Shown: one piece after another, positions 17,615 through 27,182 of the stretch
Position numbering within the stretch: the first letter of the stretch is position 1
How the letters are laid out: every line of letters begins with the position of its first letter
Assembly (NCBI GenBank): GCA_905221205.1
Contig: CAJNCG010000003.1
Location: 124,001 to 188,000, forward strand
DNA length: 64,000 nucleotides
Reading direction: 5' to 3'
From: a bacterium
GTDB lineage: Bacteria > Bacillota > Bacilli > Lactobacillales > Streptococcaceae
The notes under the pieces: generated by a model
The model's input: only the letters and a program-made list of their open reading frames with translations
What the model was told of the DNA's origin: nothing
Databases searched by the model: none
Translations under genes and position numbers: made by a program

Positions 17615-18430
17615 TTATTTCCAGTTTAAAAGAGCATTCAAGCCATAGTGATCACTGACTTGTGGACTCTTGTTGCCATCAAAAACGACATGTAAATTTT
17701 CTACCTCTAACTCCTTGGTAGTAAAGACATAATCGATTCGAAGGGGTTCTGTGTTTCCCTTCCAGCCATCAATTTCTGGTGGAACGGTATAGCTACCACT
17801 TTTCTCTTTAGCAACTTCAAAAGCGTCTTGTAAGCCTAATGGACTAGCTAAAATAGCTTGGTAACCTTCCTGACCAGCTGGGTTGTTGAAATCTCCAGCT
17901 AGCAAAAGTGGCTTGTTCAATTCTTTCAAGACAGCCTCAAATCGTGCCCATTCTTCTTGGAAACCTTTATCCCACCAAGAAAGATGGACACTGGCAACTG
18001 CAAGCTCCTTACCATCAACTACAGTTTCAGCTAGAGCGACACGGCGAGTATGATAGTCTGTTGGATCATCCACATCTGAAACCAAAATTTCTCTGGCTTC
18101 AATAGGTGTTTTAGACAAGATAGCCACACCTTCATGGTATCGGTCATAACCGATATGGTTATAGGCCCAAGTCCAGTAGTAATTTTTCCCCTGCTCAGAC
18201 AACTTTTCAACCAAAAGTCTAACATAGTGGTCTTGGTGAATAAGCTCAGCTGCTGGCAAAGCTTGATAAAGGTCATTAACCTCCACCTCTGGTGAAGTGA
18301 TTTCCTGATTGATTTCTTGGAAACAAATCAAATCATAGTCCTTTTCAAGAATATCTTCAAGCAAGAGCTGGAATTTTTCCTCTGCTTCTTTTTCCATCCA
18401 GCTATGAGTATTGAGTGTTAAAAATTTCAT
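17615..18430 (-). CDS. Endonuclease/exonuclease/phosphatase family hydrolase
   Basis: A 271-residue protein of the EEP (DNase I-like) fold. Conserved positions are NTHSW at the N-terminus, CFQEIN (metal Glu near residue 38), SVHLSWWD, LAGDFNNPAG (catalytic Asp/Asn near residue 180) and C-terminal IDYVFTT with SDHYGL (catalytic His). No signal peptide is seen, so it acts inside the cell. It could be a nuclease or a phosphodiesterase; the sequence alone does not settle the substrate. It lies just downstream of ptsG with a separating terminator. Confidence 0.85.
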   Translation of the reverse strand: MKFLTLNTHSWMEKEAEEKFQLLLEDILEKDYDLICFQEINQEITSPEVEVNDLYQALPAAELIHQDHYVRLLVEKLSEQGKNYYWTWAYNHIGYDRYHEGVAILSKTPIEAREILVSDVDDPTDYHTRRVALAETVVDGKELAVASVHLSWWDKGFQEEWARFEAVLKELNKPLLLAGDFNNPAGQEGYQAILASPLGLQDAFEVAKEKSGSYTVPPEIDGWKGNTEPLRIDYVFTTKELEVENLHVVFDGNKSPQVSDHYGLNALLNWK

Positions 18431-18448
18431 GCTTTTCTCCTAAAACAA

Positions 18449-18474
18449 GAGGTTGGAAAACAGCTTCCAACCTC
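18449..18474 (-). terminator. ptsG terminator
   Basis: A GAGGTTGGAA/TTCCAACCTC-type hairpin lies past the ptsG stop codon. The T tract on the minus strand is weak. Confidence 0.65.
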
Positions 18475-18481
18475 AAGTATA

Positions 18482-20662
18482 TTACAATTCTACTTTAGCA
18501 ACTGCTGTTTTAGCTGCAAGAGAACCTGTTTGTTCTAATTTAACTGATTTAATTGCGTCACCATTTGTGAAGACAACGACTGTTGAAGTTTCACGACCTG
18601 CTGCACGGATAGCATCCAAGTCAGCTGTGACAAGAAGATCACCTGCTGCAACTTTTTGTCCTTCAGCAACATGAACGTTAAATGGTTTTCCTTCAAGACT
18701 TACTGTGTCCAAACCAATGTGAACAAGTACTTCAAGACCTGCTTCAGTCACAAGACCAAGAGCATGTTTTGTAGGGAAGATGCTTGATACAGTACCTGAA
18801 ACTGGAGATACAATGTTTCCATTTGCAGGTTCTACAGCAAATCCATCACCCATCATTTTTTGAGCAAATACTGGATCTTTTACTTGTTCCAAAGCAACAA
18901 CTTGACCGTCTGCTACTGAGTAAACTTCCTCAGTAAGACCTTTGAAGTGAACAGTGTTTTGTTGTGCTTCTGTCATTTGACTTGGAAGAGTTTCAGGAAT
19001 GATTTCACCTGAATCAAGGATATCTTGGATATCAGATTTCAATACGTCAGCTTTTGGTCCATAGATAGCTTGCACTCCTTGTCCTTTCATGACAAGACCC
19101 ATAGCTCCTTCTGCTTTCCATTGTTCTGCATCACCAACTCTATCTGCATCCTTAACAGTAACACGGAGACGAGTCATACATGCATCAACATCAACGATGT
19201 TTGCACGTCCACCAAGAAGGTTGATAATATTTACAGCTTGAGATCCTGCTGCAACTTTCACTTCGCTGCTAGCTTCTTCTGAACCTTCAGCAGTTTCGTA
19301 GTTACCGTTACGTCCTGGAGTTGCGTAGTTGAATTTTTGAATCATGAAGTTTGCGATAAAGTACATGATTACGGCAAAGAGAACAGTTACCCAAATAAAG
19401 TTAACAATATCCATACCGATACCAGCACTAATCGCAATAGGTGTACGAGTTAAGAACTCGATTGAACCGAATGAGTGCATACGTAGGTTTACTACGTCAG
19501 CCATAGCGAAGGCAGCACCTTGAACAAGTGAGTAAACAAGGTACATAGGTGTTGCTACAAACATGAACATGTATTCGATTGGTTCAGTAACCCCTGTCAA
19601 GAATGTTGCAAGAGCTGTCGCAATCATCATACCTTTATATTGATGTTTCTTATCAGCATCAACATTACGGTAGATAGCTACAATCACACCCATCAAGATA
19701 CCGAATGAACCGATCATTTGTCCAACTTTGAAACGAGCTGGGTGAACAGTATCTAACAATTGTTGGTAGTGACTTGCATCTGTACCTTTAAGGTTAACAA
19801 GGTCTGTTACCCATGCAAGCCATAGTGGGTCTTGACCAAATACTTGAGTACCTTTAGCTGCACCTGTCAAAATCTCATAAGTACCACCAAGAGCTGTGTA
19901 GTTCATTGGAATTGTTAACATGTGGTGAAGACCAAATGGCAAGAGCAAACGTTCCAAAGTACCATACAAGAATGGTGCAAGGACTGGAGCAGTTTCTTGT
20001 GAGTTCGCAATCCAGATACCGAAGTTATTGATACCTGTTTGAACTACTGGCCAGAAAGCTGAAAGTACGATTGCAGCGATTGCTGAACGAAGAATAACTA
20101 CAAATGGTACGAAACGTTTCCCGTTGAAGAATGAAAGTGCATCAGGAAGTTTACGGAAGTTGTAGTATTTGTTGTAAGCAGTTGCACCTACAAAACCTGA
20201 GATAATCCCTACGAATACACCCATGTTCAAGGCTGGAGCTTCAAGAACACTGATGAAGTAATCAGCAACTTTGATTGAACCACCAAAGAGAGTAGTTACC
20301 ATAGCATCTGGATTTTTCAACATATCTCCTGATACACCAAAGATTGTACCAGTAATACGGTTAATCAAAATGAAGGCAAGTCCAGCGGCGAAAGCACCAC
20401 CAGCACGTTCTTTAGCCCAGCTTCCTCCAATTGCTAGGGCAAACAAAATGTGAAGGTTACCGATAACCCCCCAACCAATTTGCTCAAGAATTCCACCTGT
20501 AACTACAAGTGGTGCAAAAGTTGGGTTAATCATTACGATAGACTTACCGATTGAAATCATCAAACCAGCAGCCGGCATAACCGCGATAACCACCATCAAA
20601 GCCTTACCGAATTTTTGCCAAAACTCGAAAGACAAGACATTTTTGAATGTATCTTTCATCAT
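18482..20662 (-). CDS. ptsG: Glucose PTS enzyme IICBA
   Basis: A 726-residue phosphotransferase permease that imports and phosphorylates glucose. Residues 1 to about 430 form the multi-span IIC channel. IIB carries the phosphorylated Cys in VDACMTRLRV (near residue 486). IIA at the C-terminus has the active His in LEVLVHIGLDTV. All three domains are complete and in the order C-B-A. The upstream promoter is overlapped by two cre-like sequences, suggesting CcpA control. Confidence 0.95.
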   Translation of the reverse strand: MMKDTFKNVLSFEFWQKFGKALMVVIAVMPAAGLMISIGKSIVMINPTFAPLVVTGGILEQIGWGVIGNLHILFALAIGGSWAKERAGGAFAAGLAFILINRITGTIFGVSGDMLKNPDAMVTTLFGGSIKVADYFISVLEAPALNMGVFVGIISGFVGATAYNKYYNFRKLPDALSFFNGKRFVPFVVILRSAIAAIVLSAFWPVVQTGINNFGIWIANSQETAPVLAPFLYGTLERLLLPFGLHHMLTIPMNYTALGGTYEILTGAAKGTQVFGQDPLWLAWVTDLVNLKGTDASHYQQLLDTVHPARFKVGQMIGSFGILMGVIVAIYRNVDADKKHQYKGMMIATALATFLTGVTEPIEYMFMFVATPMYLVYSLVQGAAFAMADVVNLRMHSFGSIEFLTRTPIAISAGIGMDIVNFIWVTVLFAVIMYFIANFMIQKFNYATPGRNGNYETAEGSEEASSEVKVAAGSQAVNIINLLGGRANIVDVDACMTRLRVTVKDADRVGDAEQWKAEGAMGLVMKGQGVQAIYGPKADVLKSDIQDILDSGEIIPETLPSQMTEAQQNTVHFKGLTEEVYSVADGQVVALEQVKDPVFAQKMMGDGFAVEPANGNIVSPVSGTVSSIFPTKHALGLVTEAGLEVLVHIGLDTVSLEGKPFNVHVAEGQKVAAGDLLVTADLDAIRAAGRETSTVVVFTNGDAIKSVKLEQTGSLAAKTAVAKVEL

Positions 20663-20692
20663 TCAAATCTCCTTTATTTTTATTTAGGCAAA

Positions 20693-20755
20693 CGTTTTAC
20701 GAAAACGTTTGCACTTTCTATAATTCAATTATACCACTTTAATTTTTTTTGTAAA
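20693..20755 (-). promoter_or_regulatory. ptsG promoter with cre-like sites
   Basis: On the minus strand TTTACA (20755-20750) and TATAAT (20733-20728) are 16 bases apart. Downstream, between promoter and gene, lie two overlapping cre-like sequences, GCAAACGTTTT and its neighbour CGAAAACGTTTGC (20693-20714). Both carry the central CG but depart from the full consensus at the flanks. Confidence 0.7.
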
Positions 20756-20800
20756 GGCTTTTATAAAAAAAAGTAGACTTTTTTCTAAAATTTTTGTAGA

Positions 20801-20828
20801 AAAAAAGGAGATAATAAAATCTCCTCAA
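20801..20828 (-). terminator. ftsEX terminator
   Basis: An AGGAGAT/ATCTCCT hairpin (20807-20825) with a long T tract on the minus strand follows ftsX. Confidence 0.8.
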
Positions 20829-20846
20829 ATATATTTATCTTCCATT

Positions 20847-21773
20847 TTAGATTTTCAAGAAACGTCTCATTGAAATTCCTGATCCAATTGATCCAATAAA
20901 AATACCAATAACAAATAAAAGAGCAATCATCAATGGACTGAATACCTCTGGTGAAATCATTGAAAGGTTTTGACCAACTAATGACTTATTAACCGATTGG
21001 TAAACCATTTTATAAACAATGAAGACTAGAACTGATGGAAGTGTTGCTCCAAGTAAACCAATGAAGGCACCTTCAAGCAAGAAAGGTCCGCGTATATAGC
21101 CATTTTTAGCTCCCACCAAACGCATGATTTGAATTTCACGACTACGTGAAATAATGGTGATACGAATAGTATTGGAAATCAAGAAGACTGCAATGAAAAT
21201 CAATAGACCAGCGATAACAAGCCCCCAGACACGAATAAATGAAGCTAACTTGAACAAGCGTTCTGTATTGGCACCACCATCTTGAACTTCTGACACACCT
21301 TCAATTTTCTTAGCCTCTTCTGCTACCGTCTTTACATCACTTGGTGTATTGGTATCTACTATATAAGCATCATAGAGAGGGTTGGCATCACCTTCAAAGA
21401 TTTTCCAGTTGTCCCCCATTGTTTCTGTCAACTTTTCATATTGTTCTTCTTTACTTGAAAAGGTAACACTTTTAACGGTTGACATACCTTTCAAAGCATC
21501 ATAAACCTTATGATAGTCGTTATTTGTAACAGTTTGGCCTTCTTTTTCAATAGTCTCACTATTATCAGCTACATCCTTACGAATGTATACCATTACTCGG
21601 ACATTATTTTCAATATCTGTAGCTAGTTTAGCCGTATTAAAGATAACAGATGCAAATATTGCAACCAAGGTCAAAGTAATCATAACTGAACTGACAGCAG
21701 CTACTGTCATCCAGCCATTTCGCTTCAAACTTTTTAATGATTCAAATAAATGACGGAAAAATCTACTAATCAT
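20847..21773 (-). CDS. ftsX: Cell division ABC permease FtsX
   Basis: A 308-residue four-pass membrane protein that pairs with FtsE. It relays cytoplasmic ATPase activity to the extracellular peptidoglycan hydrolase PcsB during division. Segments: cytosolic N-terminus MISRFFRHLFESLKSLKRNG, TM1 around 23-45, a large extracellular domain (about 50-165), then three membrane helices at the C-terminus. ATG 21773 gives the length known for pneumococcal FtsX and an 8-base overlap with ftsE. Longer in-frame starts would bury the N-terminus in ftsE. Confidence 0.94.
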   Translation of the reverse strand: MISRFFRHLFESLKSLKRNGWMTVAAVSSVMITLTLVAIFASVIFNTAKLATDIENNVRVMVYIRKDVADNSETIEKEGQTVTNNDYHKVYDALKGMSTVKSVTFSSKEEQYEKLTETMGDNWKIFEGDANPLYDAYIVDTNTPSDVKTVAEEAKKIEGVSEVQDGGANTERLFKLASFIRVWGLVIAGLLIFIAVFLISNTIRITIISRSREIQIMRLVGAKNGYIRGPFLLEGAFIGLLGATLPSVLVFIVYKMVYQSVNKSLVGQNLSMISPEVFSPLMIALLFVIGIFIGSIGSGISMRRFLKI

Positions 21774-22458
21774 CGTATCCATATTCTCCTTTAGCTTCGT
21801 CACGAACGACACGACCATTTTCAATGGCAATGACACGGTGGCGCAAGGTATTTACAATCTGACTGTTGTGGGTCGCCATCAAGACAGTTGTACCTTGGAG
21901 ATTGATGCGTTCCAGCAAATTCATAATTTCCCATGAATTATCTGGGTCCAAGTTTCCTGTTGGTTCGTCCGCAATCAATACTTTGGGATTGTTTACAATA
22001 GCACGCGCAATCGCAATACGCTGTTGCTCTCCACCTGAGAGCTCATTTGGGAAAGAACGAACCTTGTGCTTCAATCCAACGAGGTCTAAGACTTCCATAA
22101 CACGTTTTTTGATATTACGGCGACTTTCTCCAATTACCTCCATTGCATAGGCAATATTTTCATAAACGGTTTTCTTTGGTAACAGTTTATAATCTTGGAA
22201 AACTACCCCAACACTACGACGTAGAAGAGGGACATCTTTCTTTTTAATTTTAACTAGATTAAAACCAGCAACTGATAGGCTTCCCTTTTCAATTTTCACT
22301 TCGCGGTACAAAGCACGAATAAAGGTTGACTTCCCTGCTCCTGAAGGTCCTACGATATAGGCAAATTCCCCTGGTTGAACGCTGACCGAAACACCGCGTA
22401 GGGCAGTCGTTCCGTTGTCGTATTTTTTGACAACATCTCTCATTTCAATAATTGACAT
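21766..22458 (-). CDS. ftsE: Cell division ATP-binding protein FtsE
   Basis: A 230-residue ABC ATPase partner of FtsX. Walker A is GPSGAGKST (about 38-46), the signature is LSGGEQQRIAIARA, Walker B is VLIADEPTGNLD and the switch His is in MATHNS. It energises the FtsEX-PcsB peptidoglycan-splitting machine at the septum. It overlaps ftsX by 8 bases and follows prfB by about 17 bases. Confidence 0.96.
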   Translation of the reverse strand: MSIIEMRDVVKKYDNGTTALRGVSVSVQPGEFAYIVGPSGAGKSTFIRALYREVKIEKGSLSVAGFNLVKIKKKDVPLLRRSVGVVFQDYKLLPKKTVYENIAYAMEVIGESRRNIKKRVMEVLDLVGLKHKVRSFPNELSGGEQQRIAIARAIVNNPKVLIADEPTGNLDPDNSWEIMNLLERINLQGTTVLMATHNSQIVNTLRHRVIAIENGRVVRDEAKGEYGYDD

Positions 22459-22475
22459 GTGAGTTCCTTTCTTTC

Positions 22476-23571
22476 TTAGCTAATTCGCCATTTGAGATAG
22501 GCATCGATAAAACCATCTAGGTCCCCATCCATAACCTTATCTACCTGCGCAACTTCAAAGCTAGTTCGATGATCTTTTACCATAGTATAAGGCGTGAAAA
22601 CATAAGAACGAATTTGGCTTCCCCATGTGATTTCTTTTTTCTCACCCTTGAGGGAATCTACTTCCGCAGCTTTCTTCTCTTGCTCCATTTGATAGAGCTT
22701 AGCCTGCAACATCTTCATGGCACGATCTCTATTTCCATATTGGGTACGATCCACTGTAGATTGAACAACAGTCCCAGTTGGAATGTGGGTCAAACGTACA
22801 CCTGTTGAAACCTTATTGACGTTTTGTCCACCGGCACCACCTGAACGGAAGGTATCCATCTTAATATCATCTTCACGGATTTCCACTTCAATGGTATCAT
22901 CCAGCTCTGGCATCACTTCTACGGATGTGAAAGAGGTATGGCGACGTTTAGCAGAGTCAAATGGTGAAATTCGTACCAAACGGTGAACACCCATTTCTGA
23001 CTTGAGAAGACCATAGGCATTAGGTCCTTCAAATGATAAGGTTACCGACTTAATACCAGCCTCATCACCTGCTTGATAATCCAAGACTTCTACTTTAAAG
23101 CCTTTAGCATTACCATAACGAGTATACATACGAAGCAACATATCTCCCCAGTCCTGTGCCTCAGTTCCACCAGAACCTGGATGGATTTCCAAGATAGCAT
23201 TATTATGGTCATAAGGTTCTGACAAGAGAAGAGTCATCTCGTAGCTGGTCATCATCTTATCAAGTTCTGATAACTGTTCAACCAGTTCCTCATGCACTGA
23301 CTCGTCTTCAGCCAAAAAGTCTAATAAAATTTCAACTTCATCCTGCAACTCTTCCATTTTATGGAAGGTATTGTAGGTATTTTTTAATTCATTTAATTCT
23401 TGCGACGTTTTTTGGGCCGCGATATTATCGTTCCAAAAATCAGGTTCTGTCATCTTGTTTTCCAAGATAGCAATCTCTTCCTCTAAACCTTCGAGGTCAA
23501 AGAGACCCCCTGAAAGAAGCTAATTTTTCACGATTTGCGTCAATTTTTTGACGAATTTCTGAAATGTCCAT
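22476..23571 (-). CDS. prfB: Peptide chain release factor 2, programmed +1 frameshift
   Basis: RF2 recognises UGA and UAA stops. The true start is ATG 23571 (AAGGAG upstream). The first short frame reads [16 protein letters not shown] and ends at CTT TGA C, with the in-frame UGA at 23499-23497, preceded by the internal Shine-Dalgarno-like AGGGGG. A +1 slip on CTTTGAC continues into [15 protein letters not shown] and the main 329-codon frame. The body has the stop-codon tripeptide SPF ([13 protein letters not shown]) and the GGAGGQNVN catalytic loop. The nucleotide span equals a whole number of codons plus one base, as expected. Confidence 0.96.
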
Positions 23572-23650
23572 AAATACTCCTTTTTTATATCGTTTTATTA
23601 TACCATAATTTCTTATTTCTTTCCATCTTTTGATCTAATCCCTATTTCAT

Positions 23651-23676
23651 GAAAAAAGAAGCCTTTTGGCTTCCCT
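23651..23676 (-). terminator. Terminator of CBS/ACT gene
   Basis: A GAAGCC/GGCTTC hairpin with a TTTTTT tail on the minus strand lies just past the stop at 23679. Confidence 0.75.
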
Positions 23677-23678
23677 TC

Positions 23679-24335
23679 TTACAAAATTTTAGCAGAAGTA
23701 CGAGTAATCTCTTCTACTTGAATATTTTCTGCTTCAAATTTTTCTTTTAAAGCAGGTAAATCAATTGATCCATCGATTTGAACTTCAATAATCACCTTAC
23801 CATCCTTACGAGGGATATTTACTGTATGGGAGATATTCAAATTTTCTTCTACAATCAAAGAAACAATTTTTCCAAGAACGCCGACTTCATTTTCCGTAAC
23901 AAAGCGCACACGAATTCCTTCTTCACCATAACCAGCAATTTCAAGAAAGGCTTGGAAAACGTCACGATCAGTAATAACTCCGTATACTTGATGGTTATCA
24001 ACGACAGGAAGAATACCAATCTTATTTTTCAGCATCAAATAAGTTGCATCCTCTAGACTCGCATAGCCTGAAACAGTGACAACATCGCGAATCATGACAT
24101 CTTTCACTTTTGTCTTATTTAGAAGATAATTCATCTCATAGATAGAAAGACTTGTTGCTTTTGATGGACTTGCTTGGGCAATGGTTCCCTCAGTTACCAA
24201 ACCAACCAATTGATCATTTTCGATAACAGGCAAGCGGTGTAATCCTTGCTCTCTCATTAAATCTGCTGCATGAGATACTGTTGTATCTGGACTAATATAA
24301 ACTACCTTGCGGGTCATAAAATCTTTAACTGCCAT
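23679..24335 (-). CDS. CBS-domain pair plus ACT domain protein (AcuB-like)
   Basis: A 218-residue protein with two CBS repeats (MTRKVVYISPDTTVSHAADLM through VGLVTEGTIA, and VKDVMIRDVVTV through GVITDRDVF). A C-terminal ACT-like domain follows (VRFVTENEVGVLGKIVSLI, about 140-218). Such proteins sense adenosyl nucleotides or amino acids. It resembles AcuB, but no acetoin-utilisation genes are nearby, so a role in acetoin metabolism is not supported here. Monocistronic. Confidence 0.85.
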   Translation of the reverse strand: MAVKDFMTRKVVYISPDTTVSHAADLMREQGLHRLPVIENDQLVGLVTEGTIAQASPSKATSLSIYEMNYLLNKTKVKDVMIRDVVTVSGYASLEDATYLMLKNKIGILPVVDNHQVYGVITDRDVFQAFLEIAGYGEEGIRVRFVTENEVGVLGKIVSLIVEENLNISHTVNIPRKDGKVIIEVQIDGSIDLPALKEKFEAENIQVEEITRTSAKIL

Positions 24336-24748
24336 GAGACTTCTCCTTTTCTATTCTTATCCCTATTATACAATCTTTTTGTAAATCTATCAAACGCTTA
24401 CATTTCTTTTTCAAAATTCAGAAAAGTATGAATAAGCTAGCAAAAAGAGCTCTGAAATCGAGCTCTGTGAATGAAGGTAAAAAACGTTTCATTCGATTTT
24501 TTCAATTATTAAAAATTCATCTTTCAGTGTAGATGTAGATTTGTTTGCAATCTAAATATGCCAACTAAAATAATCCACTGGATAAGATAATTGCTTCGTA
24601 CTCTCCATCCGCAACCTAAACTAGTCTCCCAGACTATGCGATGATTGCTTCGCAATCTCTATCTGCCGACTAAAAAGGTCCCCCGGACTATTAATGATGA
24701 TTACTTCGTAATCTTCATTTGCAACCTAAACTAGTCTCCCAGACTAGT
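24336..24748. other. 413-base spacer with hairpin-rich tandem array
   Basis: There is no gene here. The right part holds the four-unit repeat at 24532-24750. The left part contains a GAGCTC hairpin near 24449-24467 and the promoter region of the CBS/ACT gene at its far left end. Confidence 0.7.
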
Positions 24749-24750
24749 TT
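24532..24750. repeat. Four imperfect tandem units of about 54-56 bp
   Basis: Units start at 24532, 24586, 24640 and 24696. Each has the pattern GATgATTgCTTCGcAATCT... GCaacCTAAActaGTCTCCCagACTA. Two hairpins recur: GATTGC-TTC-GCAATC in unit 3 becomes GATTAC-TTC-GTAATC in unit 4 (a compensatory pair change), and AAACTAGTCT-CCC-AGACTAGTTT closes unit 4 over the livF stop codon. Unit 1 is the most diverged. Confidence 0.8.
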
Positions 24751-25459
24751 AGCCACCCAGATATGCTTTTCTGACTTCTTCTGATGAGGCAAGTTCTTTT
24801 CCTGTTCCTGATAGAACGATTTTTCCTGTTTCCAGTACATAGCCTCGGTCAGAGATTGCGAGTGCCTTATTGGCATTTTGTTCAATCAAGAGGACAGTTG
24901 TCCCTTGCTTCTGGATGTCTTGAATGATATCAAAAATCTCTTGGATAAAAATTGGGGCAAGTCCCATTGATGGTTCATCTAAGAGGAGAAGTTTTGGTGT
25001 TGACATTAGAGCGCGTCCCATGGCAAGCATTTGTTGTTCCCCTCCTGAAAGAGTAGCTGCATCTTGGTTCTTCCGTTCTTCAAGACGAGGAAAGCGTGAG
25101 AAAACTTTCTTCAAATTAGCTTGATTTTCTTCACGATTTTTCTTTAAGAAAGCACCCATTTCTAGATTTTCCATAACTGTCAATCCAGGGAAAACGTGGC
25201 GTCCTTCTGGTACTTGTGAAAGTCCACCTGCCACAATTTTTTGAGCTGGCATTTTTTGGATTTCTTGACCTAAAAATTCAATTTTTCCTGAGCTTGGTCG
25301 AACCAGACCTGACAAGGTACGGAGAATGGTTGTCTTACCTGCACCATTGGCACCGATAAGGGAAACAACTTCTCCTTCATTAACTTCAAAGCTTACATCA
25401 CGGACTGCTTGGATCATACCGTAATGCACAGAAAGATTATCAACTTTTAACATAGACAT
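24749..25459 (-). CDS. livF: Branched-chain amino acid ABC transporter ATPase LivF
   Basis: A 236-residue ABC ATPase with Walker A GANGAGKTT, signature LSGGEQQMLAMGRAL, Walker B LLLLDEPSMGLAP and switch His-region LLIEQN. It powers uptake of leucine, isoleucine and valine with LivG through LivHM. The C-terminal RKAYLGG is typical of LivF. It shares TAATG with livG. The stop codon lies inside the last hairpin of the downstream tandem array. Confidence 0.95.
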   Translation of the reverse strand: MSMLKVDNLSVHYGMIQAVRDVSFEVNEGEVVSLIGANGAGKTTILRTLSGLVRPSSGKIEFLGQEIQKMPAQKIVAGGLSQVPEGRHVFPGLTVMENLEMGAFLKKNREENQANLKKVFSRFPRLEERKNQDAATLSGGEQQMLAMGRALMSTPKLLLLDEPSMGLAPIFIQEIFDIIQDIQKQGTTVLLIEQNANKALAISDRGYVLETGKIVLSGTGKELASSEEVRKAYLGG

Positions 25460-26223
25460 TAGGCTTCACCTCCTAGATAAGCTTCGATAACACGTTTATT
25501 GGTCTTAATTTCGTCTGGAGTTCCCTGAGCAATCAAACGACCGTATTCAAGTACGTAGATACGTTCTGTTACTTCCATTACAAGATTCATATCGTGTTCA
25601 ATCAGCATAATCGTAATCTTAAATTCATCTTTGATGCGACGAATTAACTCAGTCAATTCAGCAGTTTCCTGCGGGTTCATACCTGCTGCTGGTTCATCCA
25701 AAAAGAGAATTTTAGGTTCCGTAGCGAGGGCACGAACAATTTCCAAACGGCGTTGTTGTCCGTAGGCAAGATTTTTAGCAAGAGTTTCTGCATCACCATC
25801 TAAATCGAAGATTTTCAACAATTCCAAAGCTTTAGCCTTTAATTCTTTTTCACTCTTGTAAAAAGCTGGCAAGCGTAAGAAACTAGCAAAAACATGTTGT
25901 TTGTGATGGTTGCCAAAGGCAATCAAAACATTGTCCAAAACTGTTAAATCTTTAAAGAGACGGATATTTTGGAAAGTACGTCCAAGTCCTAAAGAAGCAA
26001 TCTTATAAGGTGCCTTTCCATTCAAAAGGTGACCATCAAGGGTAACAGTTCCCTCACTTGGTTCATAAACACCCGTCAAGAGGTTGAAAAGAGTGGTTTT
26101 CCCAGCTCCGTTTGGACCGATTAGTCCAACTAATTCCCCTTCGTTCAATTCAAGAGTCACATCTCCAACAGCTGTTAGACCGCCAAAATGTTTGGTTAAC
26201 TGTTTTACTTCAAGTAATGCCAT
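25459..26223 (-). CDS. livG: Branched-chain amino acid ABC transporter ATPase LivG
   Basis: A 254-residue ABC ATPase. Walker A GPNGAGKTT, a signature region LAYGQQRRLEIVRAL (the LivG variant of LSGGQ), Walker B ILFLDEPAAGMNP and IMLIEHDMNLV are seen. It is the second ATPase of the LivFGHMJ importer and overlaps both neighbours by one base, so translation is coupled. Confidence 0.95.
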   Translation of the reverse strand: MALLEVKQLTKHFGGLTAVGDVTLELNEGELVGLIGPNGAGKTTLFNLLTGVYEPSEGTVTLDGHLLNGKAPYKIASLGLGRTFQNIRLFKDLTVLDNVLIAFGNHHKQHVFASFLRLPAFYKSEKELKAKALELLKIFDLDGDAETLAKNLAYGQQRRLEIVRALATEPKILFLDEPAAGMNPQETAELTELIRRIKDEFKITIMLIEHDMNLVMEVTERIYVLEYGRLIAQGTPDEIKTNKRVIEAYLGGEA

Positions 26224-27179
26224 TAGTTTTGTTCCTCCTTCTTAGATTTTTTAAAGAAACGTGATAGGCTCAATTCCCATGTTCCAAGGAGTCCACCTGG
26301 TCTGAAAATCATTACCAATACCAAGGCCAAAGCGTAAATAATCATACGAACGCTAGCAACATCTTGGAGAAGCATATTCAAAATTCCAAGAACAATAGCT
26401 GAAACAATCGCACCTGTAATGGAACCAAGTCCACCAAATACAACAATAATCAAAACGTTGATTGAGTTGATGAAAGTGTAATCTTTCGGTACAACAGAGC
26501 CGATAAATCCTGCCTGAAGTGATCCTGCAATACTTGCAGTAATAGCACCAAAGACAAAAGCAATAATTTTAATTTTAGTCGTATTAACCCCAACTGACTC
26601 TGCAGCAATTTCATCCTCACGAACAGATAGGGTTGATCGACCAATCGGGCTACGCAAGAAGTTCAAGGTTGCAATGGTTGTAATCACGACAAAGAAGTAT
26701 ACCATTTGCCAAGTTGTAAAGTTAGGAATTCCCAAGATACCTGCCGCACCATTTGTAAGGCTTCCACCATTGATGATAAAGATACGGATAATTTCAGAAA
26801 CACCTAGAGTCGCTACCGCAAGATAGTCCCCCTTCAAACGCAAGGTTGGAATTCCGACAAGTAAGGCAACCGCTCCTGAAAGCAAAGCCCCTACCAGCAT
26901 AGCTCCAAAGAAAGCACCGTAGGTTGGTGATTTAGAACCAATAATAGCAGCGGCATAGGCACCAATCGCCATGAAACCAGCATGTCCAAGTGAAAATTGT
27001 CCTGAAAAACCAACGATTAAGTTGAGACCAACAGCCAGAATAATATTAATTCCAATTTGTTGTAAAATCTGTACATAGAATAGGTTGAGTACTCCGACTG
27101 AAACCAGTACACTAATCAAGCCATAGCCAGCTAACAAAAGGAGTAACCATAGAATATTAACTTTTAAATTTTCCTTCAT
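26223..27179 (-). CDS. livM: Branched-chain amino acid ABC permease LivM
   Basis: A 318-residue inner-membrane permease with about eight to ten hydrophobic helices. The conserved cytoplasmic-loop motif LRSPIGRSTLSVREDEIAAE contacts the ATPases. It forms the translocation pore with LivH. The C-terminus is short and basic (FFKKSKKEEQN). Confidence 0.95.
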   Translation of the reverse strand: MKENLKVNILWLLLLLAGYGLISVLVSVGVLNLFYVQILQQIGINIILAVGLNLIVGFSGQFSLGHAGFMAIGAYAAAIIGSKSPTYGAFFGAMLVGALLSGAVALLVGIPTLRLKGDYLAVATLGVSEIIRIFIINGGSLTNGAAGILGIPNFTTWQMVYFFVVITTIATLNFLRSPIGRSTLSVREDEIAAESVGVNTTKIKIIAFVFGAITASIAGSLQAGFIGSVVPKDYTFINSINVLIIVVFGGLGSITGAIVSAIVLGILNMLLQDVASVRMIIYALALVLVMIFRPGGLLGTWELSLSRFFKKSKKEEQN

Positions 27180-27182
27180 CGT

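Noticed and set aside
21774..21836. A longer FtsX starting inside ftsE
   Set aside because: It adds 21 residues without family similarity, and the shorter start gives the known length and a normal overlap.
24532..24750. CRISPR array
   Set aside because: The units are contiguous imperfect repeats with no constant repeat/variable spacer pattern, and no cas gene is present.
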